From IMG/VR virus record IMGVR_UViG_3300043675_000027, positions 1 to 31,779 of that record: a stretch of DNA of 31,779 nucleotides, one strand, 5' to 3'. Every line of letters starts with the position of its first letter. Position 1 is the stretch's first letter. Shown piece after piece: positions 1 to 7,117 of this stretch. Position numbers and translations under genes: made by a program. Under the pieces are notes generated by a model. It was not told the origin of the DNA. It searched no databases and saw only the letters and a program-made list of their open reading frames with translations. Source of the stretch: a virus.

Positions 1-246
1 CTAGCTGAGTGATTTAGTCCCGCCCTCACAAGTCAATGACATGCGAGGGCCTTCCGCTTCCAAGGCCCCTTCATCCTCCACGGTTTGTTTTCTTGACTTG
101 GTGTTTAGCGCGTGTGCAACGCTTTCTGCCTCACGGCGAGTGAGGCACCTTTCAATTGTCGTGCCGTCGATCAAACCGTCGCGTACCTCAAAGGGAGCTT
201 GCCCAGTGCCTCGATAGGGGTTTCGGTAGACTACGAATTTAGTCAC
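1..246 (-). CDS. Small hypothetical protein resembling the Fic protein's C-terminal tail
   Basis: I do not recognise a named family for this 81-aa protein. The GTG start at 246 is chosen because a strong Shine-Dalgarno (TAGGAGGG, minus strand, 263-256) lies 9 bases upstream; a longer reading to 381 has no such site. The core runs from a FEVRDG segment to a helix with the pattern TRREAESVAHALN. The same pattern (F-acidic-V-x-D, then R-x-x-A-E-x-[IV]-A-x-x-LN) occurs at the C-terminus of the neighbouring Fic protein, so the two may share a small fold. It is the last visible gene of the minus-strand cargo operon. The reading frame is complete within the window, with the stop at bases 1-3. Function unknown. 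Confidence 0.6.
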   Translation of the reverse strand: MTKFVVYRNPYRGTGQAPFEVRDGLIDGTTIERCLTRREAESVAHALNTKSRKQTVEDEGALEAEGPRMSLTCEGGTKSLS

Positions 247-505
247 GCTGGCCGACCCTCCTAATGCGTTGAACCGCCGCCACGACGATATGCACCCAGT
301 GCAGCACCTGATCCGGCGGACATATCGAAAGGCCCACCCCGCCTTGTAGGTCGCGCGCATTTGCGCTCGGTACCGGACCACGTTTGCAAATGTCCCCGAT
401 TGACTGATGCGGTACGCCAGTTCTCATCGGCCCATCGCTCGATTCTGCGCGAAGCAAATCGTGACGTCGGCAGCGGCGCGCACCAGTAAGGGCATTCTTG
501 ACCGC

Positions 506-1186
506 TCATACGACACCAGAGTGTTGGCGGTTCAAAAGGCGAGCGATCAGTTCAGCCCTATCTCGGTCCACGCAATAGCAGTAGAACCCGGCCTGGCGCG
601 GGATGATTGCATTGTCAACGACATCAAAGCCCCGGCTCTTCTGCTCAACGATCCATCGCGCTTCATCACCATTGTGTGGCCTCGGCGCGGTGTCACGAGC
701 GTCATTCGATTTCATTGCCTCGCTGCTTGCGCACTTCTTGAGCGTTTGATAGTAGAGCTCGTGCAAAAACCCTAGACTCCGAGAGGTCCTTCGAAGGGCC
801 CAGTAATGCAAAATTCTTCCGGATCTCCCATTGCAATCGGAGAACGGGTGGAGCTTCTCATACTGTATGTGCGCGTCCCAAGGGCTGAGCTTCTTGTCGG
901 AATTGACGTCGATTAACAGCGCCTGTAGCTGAGCCACAATGTGTTCGCCGCCCTTCGGAGGCACATAGGATCCCACCTGAACGTCCATGCCGGGAAAGCT
1001 GCGTAAGCGTGCATTTGGCTGATAGATTTTCACGAAGGTCTGCAGCTCCGAGATAGTAACCTTCTCTAGCCCAACAAATCGCTCGTGTTCCCTAATCTCC
1101 GCCTCCGTAGGCGGTCGATCAATCCCTTCAATTCGGTTGCTCTCAGCAACCATGTCGTGTGTGTTCATATGTCTCATGGTCTTCAC
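506..1186 (-). CDS. fic: Fic-domain AMP-transferase, class II-like
   Basis: Fic proteins transfer AMP or another nucleotide moiety to a hydroxyl side chain of a target protein. The active-site loop is visible at residues 113-124, HPFSDCNGRSGR, with catalytic His113; the usual glycine of HPFxDGNGR is replaced by Cys118. Near the N-terminus SNRIEG (16-21) matches the class II inhibitory motif (S/T)xxxE(G/N), whose Glu normally blocks the ATP gamma-phosphate. Residues beyond about 175 form an extra tail similar to the small protein encoded at 1-246. The GTG start overlaps the stop of the HAD gene, which implies translational coupling; ATG codons at 1177 and 1168 are alternatives. The target cannot be predicted. 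The Gly-to-Cys change may tune or weaken activity. Confidence 0.9.
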   Translation of the reverse strand: MKTMRHMNTHDMVAESNRIEGIDRPPTEAEIREHERFVGLEKVTISELQTFVKIYQPNARLRSFPGMDVQVGSYVPPKGGEHIVAQLQALLIDVNSDKKLSPWDAHIQYEKLHPFSDCNGRSGRILHYWALRRTSRSLGFLHELYYQTLKKCASSEAMKSNDARDTAPRPHNGDEARWIVEQKSRGFDVVDNAIIPRQAGFYCYCVDRDRAELIARLLNRQHSGVV

Positions 1187-1746
1187 TTATCGAGATCGAC
1201 ATCGGGCCATTTCAGTTTTGCGTCTCTAGCTAAATCCGGATGAATGAGGAACTTTTCGACGTTACCAAAGACCTTCGCTAGCCGTCGCTGCAGCTCGAGT
1301 GCGGCGGCAGGAGAACTCAACCCAAGCACGGGGGGCATCGGAACGATGTGCTGTAACGCATGCTCCGGCCATCCTTGCAGATCATCATCGATGGAAATCC
1401 ACCGTGTTGGGCGCCGGCGCTGAACGTCTGCCATGATCTGCTCATAGCGCGTGAGGTTCGAAAACTCAAACTTCCGCATGTGGCGTTTGTGGAATGTGGC
1501 CCCCACCACGCGCTGCTGCAAAGCTTGCGGCAAATAGCCTCGAGCGCGACCGAAACCCAGCTCCTTCACCCAGCTGGTTGATAGCACGATTTTCAGATCC
1601 GGATACGGGTCAAGCAAGCGCACCAAAATCGGTGCGTTCTGAAACAGCGTCTGTCCCGGAGTCTCTGGGCGCAGCGAAGGCGGCTTCCGATACCGAAGGA
1701 CCCCGCCTTGGAGTACGTGGTCATAGTCGCAATAAATTACATCCAT
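1183..1746 (-). CDS. HAD-superfamily phosphatase-like protein (RNA-repair-associated type)
   Basis: The 187-aa protein shows the HAD signature: motif I D7-x-D9 in a YCDYDHVL strand, motif II STSW (56-59), and acidic motif IV ISIDDD (117-122) followed by GWPEH. The order and the STSW and DDDLxGW flavour match the HAD domains described in multidomain Swiss-army-knife RNA-repair proteins (HAD_SAK), often encoded singly in mobile elements. HAD enzymes remove phosphate through an aspartyl-phosphate on the first Asp. An AGGTGA sequence lies upstream of the ATG. Its stop overlaps the start of the Fic gene, so the two are probably made together and may act on the same nucleotidyl or phosphate chemistry; that link is inference. 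Confidence 0.75.
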   Translation of the reverse strand: MDVIYCDYDHVLQGGVLRYRKPPSLRPETPGQTLFQNAPILVRLLDPYPDLKIVLSTSWVKELGFGRARGYLPQALQQRVVGATFHKRHMRKFEFSNLTRYEQIMADVQRRRPTRWISIDDDLQGWPEHALQHIVPMPPVLGLSSPAAALELQRRLAKVFGNVEKFLIHPDLARDAKLKWPDVDLDK

Positions 1747-1765
1747 CGCGCATCACCTACTATCG

Positions 1766-2143
1766 CTACAGCTCATCCGGATCGATTTCGATAGACTTCG
1801 AACCGTCTGTTAGGCGCTCTTCGACCTTCCGCACGAGAGCGTCCCGCTCGGCCTGACGTCGGCGCACCCACTCTTCACGCCGCTTTTGAGAGGCAACCAG
1901 TTCTGCTGCCGACGGAAATATCATTCGGGTGCGACTCGGTTCGTCTGGCGCGGTGATGTCGATGTAGCGCAAGCAGTGAATATTTCCATTGTCGTCGAGG
2001 CCTCCTTCCTCATTGCATCCATAAAACTCGCATACCCCGGCTATTCCTTCAACGAGCCCACTGTTGTGATGGTCCTCATACGAGTGGCCGCAGTGACAGA
2101 TTTGTTTTTGGGCTTGTACCATTGAATTTTGATCTTTGCTCAT
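1766..2143 (-). CDS. Cys/His-rich CHCGH protein, copy B
   Basis: This 125-aa protein has a putative metal-binding N-terminal half: CHCGH, then HHNSG, then further Cys residues in CEFYGC, a GGLD turn, and HCLRYID. The C-terminal half is a charged helix (KRREEWVRRRQAERD). Residues 15-70 are clearly paralogous to the protein at 3070-3339, with the same Cys/His spacing and the shared ICHCGH, HHNSG, GGLD and RYID blocks. The Cys/His arrangement suggests zinc binding, but I do not recognise a named family and no catalytic motif is evident. It lies 19 bases upstream of the HAD gene in the same operon. A weak AAGGA lies 11 bases before the ATG. Confidence 0.7.
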   Translation of the reverse strand: MSKDQNSMVQAQKQICHCGHSYEDHHNSGLVEGIAGVCEFYGCNEEGGLDDNGNIHCLRYIDITAPDEPSRTRMIFPSAAELVASQKRREEWVRRRQAERDALVRKVEERLTDGSKSIEIDPDEL

Positions 2144-2184
2144 GCGAGGCAGGGTCCTTCAGATCTAGATGCGAGCCATTGGAG

Positions 2185-2637
2185 CTATGTCTGCTTGTCG
2201 CTTGCCCAACAATCAATGAGCCGGTTTCCCTCAATCCTCATACCACACGGCCAGATTTTCCCTGCCGAGTAGTACGATTCGACGTCGCACATAGGTGCCA
2301 TCTCTTGGCGTTTCAGCATATCGATCAAGCCAATAAGAAGAGTCTGCATTTCTTCGTCACCGCCGGTGTAAGCAGAGGCGTAATGACCACCGAAGCGCCC
2401 TCGCACGTTAATCTTCCCACCCAAAAACTTGTGCAGCCCACGAGACCCGACCGCCGACTCTAGCCACTTAAGGCGCTCCTTCAATTGATGATCGATGGTC
2501 GCTGGTTGTGCCGAAGACCGCGGACCGGCCGACATCTCGACCGTATTGCTTCGAGCACGGAAGCGCACTCGAGCCTGCTCCATGCCAGCGCCGATGAGGG
2601 CGGGAAAGTTCTGCAGAAATCGTGGCCATTTTTGCAT
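2185..2637 (-). CDS. Hypothetical protein, 150 aa
   Basis: I do not recognise a family for this protein. The start is supported by a GAGGA ribosome site 6 bases before the ATG. The first 55 residues are basic and low in secondary-structure signal; residues 60-150 look like a mixed alpha/beta domain with a charged helix (LKERLKWLESAV), a glycine-rich stretch (GGKINVRGRFGGHYASAY) and a helical LLIGLIDMLKRQE. It lies in the minus-strand operon between the two Cys/His-rich paralogues, about 40 bases from each neighbour, so co-transcription with the Fic/HAD genes is likely. No signal peptide or membrane segment is visible. Confidence 0.6.
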   Translation of the reverse strand: MQKWPRFLQNFPALIGAGMEQARVRFRARSNTVEMSAGPRSSAQPATIDHQLKERLKWLESAVGSRGLHKFLGGKINVRGRFGGHYASAYTGGDEEMQTLLIGLIDMLKRQEMAPMCDVESYYSAGKIWPCGMRIEGNRLIDCWASDKQT

Positions 2638-2679
2638 TACGGGTCCTCATGGTCGTCTCAATCGTGGTTGGCGGCTGAG

Positions 2680-3057
2680 TTACGCCGAAGGCACACTCGA
2701 GTGTCGAGAGGACAATTCGGAATACCGGACCCTATTCACCAACGACTCTGACAGCGTTTCGCTCACCATCGCGGACAGAATCCAATGCTTTTCGCTTCGC
2801 CGCAATATCAGCCACGCGGGATCCCCCCGAACGTTCCGATAATATCGACACACAACTGGATCACGTGGCATCGATTTTGGCGCAAGAATGTTGGTTAATC
2901 GTGCTTCCTCCTCTGCCGCGAAAGTGAGCGCCCACTTGGCAACCTCATCGATGTAAGCGTTTGCCGTGAATCCTAGTTTTTCAATTTCCGAAGCCAGCAT
3001 TGCGGCGTCAGCCGGAATCTCTAGTTCAATTTGGTGACCTCGGAGGGGGCGCGGCAT
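2680..3057 (-). CDS. Hypothetical protein, 125 aa
   Basis: Unrecognised small protein. The ATG has a GAGGA ribosome site 8 bases upstream. The N-terminal part (HQIELEIPADAAMLASEIEKLGFTA, split here as a strand plus helix) begins with a basic PRPLRG and resembles a small antitoxin or adaptor-like alpha/beta fold. The middle is an alanine-rich helix (AKWALTFAAEEEARL) and the C-terminal third is polar. It is separated by 12 bases from the stop of the upstream Cys/His-rich gene, consistent with one operon. A DNA-binding role is possible from the N-terminal basic strand-helix pattern but unproven. Confidence 0.55.
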   Translation of the reverse strand: MPRPLRGHQIELEIPADAAMLASEIEKLGFTANAYIDEVAKWALTFAAEEEARLTNILAPKSMPRDPVVCRYYRNVRGDPAWLILRRSEKHWILSAMVSETLSESLVNRVRYSELSSRHSSVPSA

Positions 3058-3069
3058 CCGAACAATCCT

Positions 3070-3339
3070 CTATTGATCCGTGAGCAGTTTGTAGAAGGCG
3101 GCGACCGGTGGCGGGGGCCCTCCGCGAAGCCGGCGCGGCAAATCATCCGGCAGGCTCGTATCGATATAGCGCTGGCAGTGATTCAGTCCGTGCGCGTCTA
3201 AACCGCCGTTTTCGCTTTTGCCGTGGAAGTGCAGACATTCTTCGGCCCAGCCGTCCTGGATTCCAGAATTATGGTGTTCATCCCACGCGTGTCCGCAGTG
3301 GCAGATATTTGTGAGAGGCTTCTTGCGGGGAGTGCTCAT
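3070..3339 (-). CDS. Cys/His-rich CHCGH protein, copy A
   Basis: First gene of the minus-strand cargo operon. The protein (89 aa from the ATG at 3339) carries the same Cys/His pattern as the gene at 1766-2143: CHCGH, HHNSG, a Cys plus FHG, GGLD, then HCQRYID. The pattern suggests a small zinc-binding domain. The C-terminal tail is proline-rich (GGPPPPVAAF) and lacks the charged helix of its paralogue. The start at 3339 is preferred over 3357 because it gives an MS- N-terminus like the paralogue; neither start has a convincing ribosome site. AT-rich sequence upstream (3340-3400) may hold the operon promoter. No family recognised. Confidence 0.65.
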   Translation of the reverse strand: MSTPRKKPLTNICHCGHAWDEHHNSGIQDGWAEECLHFHGKSENGGLDAHGLNHCQRYIDTSLPDDLPRRLRGGPPPPVAAFYKLLTDQ

Positions 3340-3453
3340 ACGTGAATAAATCAACATACAGTACGTTCATATCTCACTGGCCGCTGCCTCCTCGGATGAT
3401 CGGCTTTCTACTGGACTAGCCTTTTCGCAATAAGACCAAGCGCGGGAAGTCCC

Positions 3454-3717
3454 TCATCCTTCCCGTGGCACCGAAAACCATGGGGAGAGGTCCGCGATGA
3501 TCTCTATCAAGGCCTTTTCGACAGAGGCTCTCTCTCGTGCGATCGTGTCTTCCTTGTCCTTGCAACAGGCTGGCGACTCGAATGCGCGGAGCTTGCTGAG
3601 CGCGTCACAAGCCGTTTGTAGGGCGCTCGCGGCGGCGATAGCTCGACGCCGGTCCGCAATCATCGCTTCGCCAAGATTTTTACCGAAGCCCAAGTGGTCG
3701 GTTACGCTGACAATCAA
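3454..3717 (-). CDS. Putative small helical protein
   Basis: Weakly supported ORF of 87 aa. From about residue 19 the sequence is convincingly helical and amphipathic (ADRRRAIAAASALQTACDAL, then RERASVEKALIEIIADL), which argues for real protein. The only upstream start in frame is TTG at 3717 without a ribosome site; an internal ATG at residue 19 is an alternative, and 5' truncation is possible. It lies about 100 bases upstream of the cargo operon on the same strand. A plus-strand ORF (3497-3934) overlaps it but has a less protein-like composition. No function can be assigned. Confidence 0.35.
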   Translation of the reverse strand: MIVSVTDHLGFGKNLGEAMIADRRRAIAAASALQTACDALSKLRAFESPACCKDKEDTIARERASVEKALIEIIADLSPWFSVPREG

Positions 3718-3967
3718 AGTTAGTCATTGTGGACCGGGGAGTCTCCTTGAGATAGCCACAATCGCCGATCAGGAGACAGGTTTTGTCGTCACGCTTGCCC
3801 CTTCTCGCTTCAATATCATAGCGCTGCGACCAAACGGGGTGCAAGTGCTTTGTATCTTAGAGTCCGGAGAATTACGGCAGCTTGATAGTAACGCGTTTGC
3901 CTGCGACCAAAATGGAGGCAAGACCCTTCAGTGATTAGCTACTTGCCTCTGAATTGGGGGCAGGCGA

Positions 3968-4201
3968 GTGAAGAAGAATTTACGCAGCGCGCAACATCGC
4001 GTCACTATATTGGCGATTGTCGAGGCAAGGCAGGCGGCGGGCCTCACACAACGAGAACTCGCTGCAAAACTAGGACGCTCGAATTCGTTCGTTTGGAAAA
4101 TCGAGGCCGGCGAGCGCCGCGTCGATATCCTCGAGTTTATTGAAATTGCGCGTTGTCTTGGTGTGGATCCTGTTGGGCTCTTCAAAAGAGCGCTGAAATA
4201 G
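3968..4201 (+). CDS. XRE/Cro-type helix-turn-helix regulator
   Basis: A 77-aa protein that is almost entirely a Cro/C1-type HTH. The first helix holds EARQAAGLTQRELAAKLG, the recognition helix SNSFVWKIEAGERR, followed by DILEFIEIARCLGVDP, the canonical XRE continuation. The GTG start is preceded by a purine-rich GGGGGCAGG. Such single-domain proteins act as dimeric transcriptional repressors or as antitoxins. It is the only plus-strand gene in this part of the element and is divergent from the cargo operon, so it may control that operon or the orphan ORF next to it; this is inference from position alone. Confidence 0.85.
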   Translation: MKKNLRSAQHRVTILAIVEARQAAGLTQRELAAKLGRSNSFVWKIEAGERRVDILEFIEIARCLGVDPVGLFKRALK

Positions 4202-4397
4202 CTCCGGCGGGCGGGGGTGCAAAGTGCTGCGAAATGGGGACAGCCCTTGCGCTGGATGTCGGAGCTCCCCTGTCCGGAGGAGAGGGCATGCGGGGAGTTT
4301 AGCAATGGACGGCACTTCAGGTTTTGGAGAGGGGTGTGGTACTACAGGGTGACGGGTCTATTGCAACTTGGACGGCAAGAAAGCTTGATATCTCCCG

Positions 4398-4781
4398 TCA
4401 GCAATTGTTGTATCGAAGCGCAGCGCTGGCGAGATCTAACGAGAAGTAGGCGTCCACAAAGTCGTTATTGTCCTTATTGAATGTCACGCGAAGGCACTGA
4501 CCGTTGTAGTAGCTCTCTAAACTGCTAATCTCGTCGCCGCGGTCCTCGACGACGTGGCGGACCGTCACGTTACAGATGCTGGTCGTGTCAGCGTCTATCC
4601 GATCGAACGCGCGCAGAAGTACAGCGCGATCGAGTATTGAACAAAGCCTCAGAAGCTTTAACGTTCGCAGTTCAACAACCGGTTCGTCGATGGTACAGAG
4701 AAAAACAAACCAGTCGCTGGACAAATCATCCATGGAAATTGGATCCGAGTGGATGACTTCATCGATCGTCTTATTGCCCAT
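4398..4781 (-). CDS. Hypothetical acidic protein
   Basis: Unrecognised protein of 127 aa from the ATG at 4781. A TTG at 4844 would add 21 residues (including a hydrophobic VWLVV) but lacks a ribosome site. The sequence looks structured, with an early acidic DEVIHSDPISMDDLSSDWF segment, alternating hydrophobic strands around residues 25-60, then VVEDRGDEISSLESYY and a final DAYFSLDLASAALRY. The overall acidity and small size would fit an immunity-type or adaptor protein, but no motif proves that. It is isolated, convergent with the XRE gene, and lower in GC than the replication genes, which suggests separate acquisition. Confidence 0.5.
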   Translation of the reverse strand: MGNKTIDEVIHSDPISMDDLSSDWFVFLCTIDEPVVELRTLKLLRLCSILDRAVLLRAFDRIDADTTSICNVTVRHVVEDRGDEISSLESYYNGQCLRVTFNKDNNDFVDAYFSLDLASAALRYNNC

Positions 4782-5355
4782 AAAAACTGCTTCACCCGGC
4801 ACCACTAACCAAACATTGGTAAGGAGCACAGTAGAACCAAACAATGGTTATTGGTAGGAAACGTCGTAACTGAAGTTCGCAATCTCACTGGCAAGTGAAT
4901 TGCCACGCGCCAGATGACCGAGATATCTGCGTCGGAGCGTTGTCTGGTTAGCATTTTCAACGGAGGCGGTCAGCAACGCCATTGGGAAACGTTTCTTGGG
5001 TGTCTGGGTCGCGAGAAATGAGGCGTCAGCTCCAGGGTCACACGCTCCTCTCTTACACTGCCACTCCGACGCCGTGGTTCCTCAAACCGCGATGAACACT
5101 GGCGTAAAAAGGGGTGTCAGCCTGCGGATCAGGTGCCAATGCTCCAGCAACCACATAACTGTTGCTGCCTGTTAAAGATGTCTTCCAGGCGGACAGAAGC
5201 GCGGAACATTGTTTTTGCCGGCGCAAGCGATTGTTCCACGGTGAAAGTGTGGAGCCGATAAACGGTAGTAAAAACAAATTGATAGAGTAAAACGGAAGGC
5301 ATTGGAGCGGTGTGTTCCACGGAACCGATTTCCCTCCTGAGGCGAAATACGCCCA

Positions 5356-5378
5356 AAAGGGAAATGGCGTTTCCCTTT
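5356..5378. repeat. Perfect inverted repeat, 9-bp arms
   Basis: AAAGGGAAA and its exact complement TTTCCCTTT are separated by the five bases TGGCG. It could form a hairpin or be a dimer-binding site. There is no T-tract directly after it. Confidence 0.6.
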
Positions 5379-5524
5379 GGTTTGCGCCTTTGGTACGGTC
5401 GCGCTCGCCGGCTCCGCACCCCAGAGAAGTACTCGATGTCAGGCACCTGTCAGGGAGGACTGCAGTGGCCGCTACAGCGACACGCGGCGGGGTAAAACCC
5501 CACAGGATCAAGGCGCTGGGTGCA

Positions 5525-5617
5525 TGTCACTTTGGTGGTCCCCCGGTGGTAGTGCCGGGGGTACTGACACTTTCAAGTGACACGAAAACTGTCTCACTGA
5601 CACTAGTAACTAACACT
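5525..5617. repeat. Nested inverted repeats and ACT(G/A)ACACT direct repeats
   Basis: The outer arms TGTCACTT (5525-5532) and AAGTGACA (5575-5582) enclose the inner arms CCCCCGG (5540-5546) and CCGGGGG (5555-5561), giving a cruciform-like structure. ACTGACACT occurs at 5563 and 5596, 33 bp apart, with ACTAACACT at 5609. This is followed by an AT-rich stretch at 5618-5640. The layout resembles an iteron plus AT-rich origin segment, but that is inference. Confidence 0.55.
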
Positions 5618-5825
5618 AACTAAAATATCTATCTTTCTTCTTGTATTCCGAATGCTTACGTGTGGTGTGCATCGTTTGTGGAATCTTGGTCTCAATGCCG
5701 ACACGAGATGCTAGTACGCGCCAAAAACCTATGATTTACGGCACTTCACGAGTTTTGGTGGCAGGGGTTGAAGAACAGTGCGCTGTGTGCGCGCCGCGAC
5801 GGTTTCTGGGGCACTTATCTGGAAA

Positions 5826-6068
5826 GTTGGGACGGTCCCAACCTTTTTGTTGGGACGAAAAGGCCTAAAAGCGACTTAAGCTATTGATACGCCTACGCCT
5901 TAGACATTCTGCAAAACCGTGGTAGCGATCGGCAAGTAAGTCCCGTCAATATCCCAACAAAGCAAAATTTCTTTAAGAGCTAACTAAGCTGCGATACCTG
6001 TAAATTAGGGCTCTCTGCTTGTTCATCTCACTGATCTTGTCTGCGGTCGCGTTATCTGGAGTTGGGAC
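5826..6068. repeat. GTTGGGA(C/T) repeat cluster
   Basis: GTTGGGAC occurs on the plus strand at 5826, 5849 and 6061, and inverted at 5835-5842 and (as ATCCCAAC) 5951-5958. The first pair forms a 17-bp palindrome with a one-base centre (5826-5842), directly followed by a second hairpin with arms CCTTTT and AAAAGG (5842-5863). These could be protein-binding sites in an origin or centromere region next to the par genes. Confidence 0.55.
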
Positions 6069-6102
6069 GGTCGCCGTGCCGGACTTCTCTGGACGGATCA
6101 GT

Positions 6103-6120
6103 CAACATGTAAACATGTTG
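6103..6120. promoter_or_regulatory. 18-bp palindrome downstream of the par genes
   Basis: CAACATG, four bases (TAAA), CATGTTG: a perfect inverted repeat with the same arms and spacer length as the palindrome just upstream of parA (7054-7071). It sits 6 bases past the end of the ribbon-helix-helix gene. Likely a binding site of that protein, acting as centromere or operator. A degenerate third copy lies inside parA at 6438-6455. Confidence 0.7.
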
Positions 6121-6126
6121 ACTTTA

Positions 6127-6399
6127 TTACTCGTGATCAATTACCGGCACATCGTATTTTGCAAACAGATCGTTCAGCGCCTCGGCGATTAGCGTCTGCA
6201 GGCTGCGCCCGGTCTTTGCCTGGATGAGGCGCATATTGGCTTTGTAGTCCCGCGACAGGTACGCGGTGAGGTTCGTTTTCCCCGCCCTGCTGGGCGCGGT
6301 GTAGCTCGGAGTTACCGCCGCTGCGGCGGGCAGCGGACTCACCGCCGGCGACTTCGATTGAAGCGCGCTTTGCAGGGCAGCCATGTTGCCTTTGCTCAT
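6127..6399 (-). CDS. Ribbon-helix-helix partition protein (ParG/ParB-like)
   Basis: A 90-aa protein with a flexible alanine/proline-rich N-terminal half (to about residue 40) and a C-terminal ribbon-helix-helix domain: KTNLTAYLSRDYKANMRLI as strand and first helix, then RSLQTLIAEALNDLF as second helix. Small centromere-binding proteins partnered with type Ib ParA ATPases have exactly this build: the mobile N-terminus stimulates the ATPase and the RHH dimer binds DNA repeats. Its ATG overlaps the stop of the ParA gene (ATGA) and has AGGAAA just upstream, so the two are coupled. The palindromes at 6103-6120 and 7054-7071 are the obvious candidate binding sites. Confidence 0.8.
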   Translation of the reverse strand: MSKGNMAALQSALQSKSPAVSPLPAAAAVTPSYTAPSRAGKTNLTAYLSRDYKANMRLIQAKTGRSLQTLIAEALNDLFAKYDVPVIDHE

Positions 6400-7043
6400 G
6401 AAGGTTTCCTATCTAACGTGTTAAGAAGTTCCATTGTGAACATGTAAAGTCGTTGCAGCTCGTCCGCCGCTTTACCGGCCGGCTCCAATTCCTGTGCAGT
6501 TTTTCCAACGGTGGGCGCTTCTGCATAGCTGCCGCGCTGGCACAAATGCATTGGCGCCACGTGGAAACCGAAGCCCTCGATGAGTGCCTTGGCAGCTTCC
6601 GCGCCCTTCGTCGCTTGGGGGTGGATGCCGTTCACGACGACGTATGCGAGCGGATCCCCAGCCACTCGCAGCAGGTCCCGAACCGCCTGCAGCGTCTCTA
6701 ATCCAAAGATCTGCGCCCTCGCGGGCACCAGGACCAGATCGGCGGCCCTGGCGGCCTCGATAGCGGCGCTATCGGACCGGCCAGGCGTGTCGATCAAGAC
6801 AAGGCTGGCGCCGTAATCCTCGGCGGTCTGGAGCGTCTGTTTGAGACGGCTCACCTGCGCCGAAATCACGGCAGGGTTGTCGCTGCCGGAGCGCCGGTCC
6901 TTCCAATTTGCAGCGTTCGCTTGGGGGTCTAAATCGATAATGGCGACGTCCTGGCCGGCGCCGGCGGCGGTTACAGCCAAGCATAGCGCCAGCGTAGTTT
7001 TCCCATCTCCGCCCTTTTGGCCAACTATCGCGATTTTGAACAA
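6396..7043 (-). CDS. parA: ParA-family partition ATPase
   Basis: Segregation ATPase of the small, HTH-less type (215 aa). It has the deviant Walker A motif KGGDGKTT near the N-terminus, the Walker A' motif DLDPQAN, and the Walker B-like LVLIDTPG. Such proteins move plasmid or phage-plasmid copies over the nucleoid with a centromere-binding partner, here the coupled ribbon-helix-helix gene. I choose the TTG at 7043 because GAGG lies 5 bases upstream and because upstream start codons (for example ATG at 7067) fall within the 18-bp palindrome at 7054-7071, which makes sense as an operator just before the ribosome site. Its presence implies that the left element can exist as an extrachromosomal replicon. 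Confidence 0.92.
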   Translation of the reverse strand: MFKIAIVGQKGGDGKTTLALCLAVTAAGAGQDVAIIDLDPQANAANWKDRRSGSDNPAVISAQVSRLKQTLQTAEDYGASLVLIDTPGRSDSAAIEAARAADLVLVPARAQIFGLETLQAVRDLLRVAGDPLAYVVVNGIHPQATKGAEAAKALIEGFGFHVAPMHLCQRGSYAEAPTVGKTAQELEPAGKAADELQRLYMFTMELLNTLDRKPS

Positions 7044-7053
7044 GTTAACCTCG

Positions 7054-7071
7054 CAACATGTTTGCATGTTG
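7054..7071. promoter_or_regulatory. 18-bp palindromic operator upstream of parA
   Basis: CAACATG, four bases (TTTG), CATGTTG: a perfect inverted repeat directly upstream of the parA ribosome site. The arms are identical to the site at 6103-6120. It is well placed for autoregulation of the par operon by the ribbon-helix-helix protein and possibly for centromere function. Confidence 0.75.
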
Positions 7072-7117
7072 ATCATTGCGTGGTGGGGGACACATAGCTT
7101 ATCTCGGCTCCACTGTT

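Larger units (their letters stand above)
4860..6100. other. Repeat-rich stretch of about 1.2 kb without a convincing gene
   Basis: ORFs here have unlikely compositions and no ribosome sites. Instead the stretch holds a 9-bp-arm palindrome (5356-5378), nested inverted repeats with three short direct repeats (5525-5617), and five GTTGGGA(C/T) elements (5826-6068). It ends at the partition cassette. Position and content fit a plasmid-type replication origin or a regulatory RNA region. No DnaA box was confirmed and no function is proven. Confidence 0.5.

Noticed and set aside
3497-3934. Plus-strand ORF of 145 codons
   Set aside because: No ribosome site, and it overlaps the more helical minus-strand ORF at 3454-3717; protein quality is weak after 3720.
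5053-5623. Overlapping ORFs of 100-150 codons on both strands
   Set aside because: Odd composition, no ribosome sites, mutual overlap, and they coincide with inverted repeats; read as non-coding.
5641-5868. Cys-containing ORF of 75 codons
   Set aside because: No ribosome site, and its end lies in the GTTGGGAC repeat cluster.
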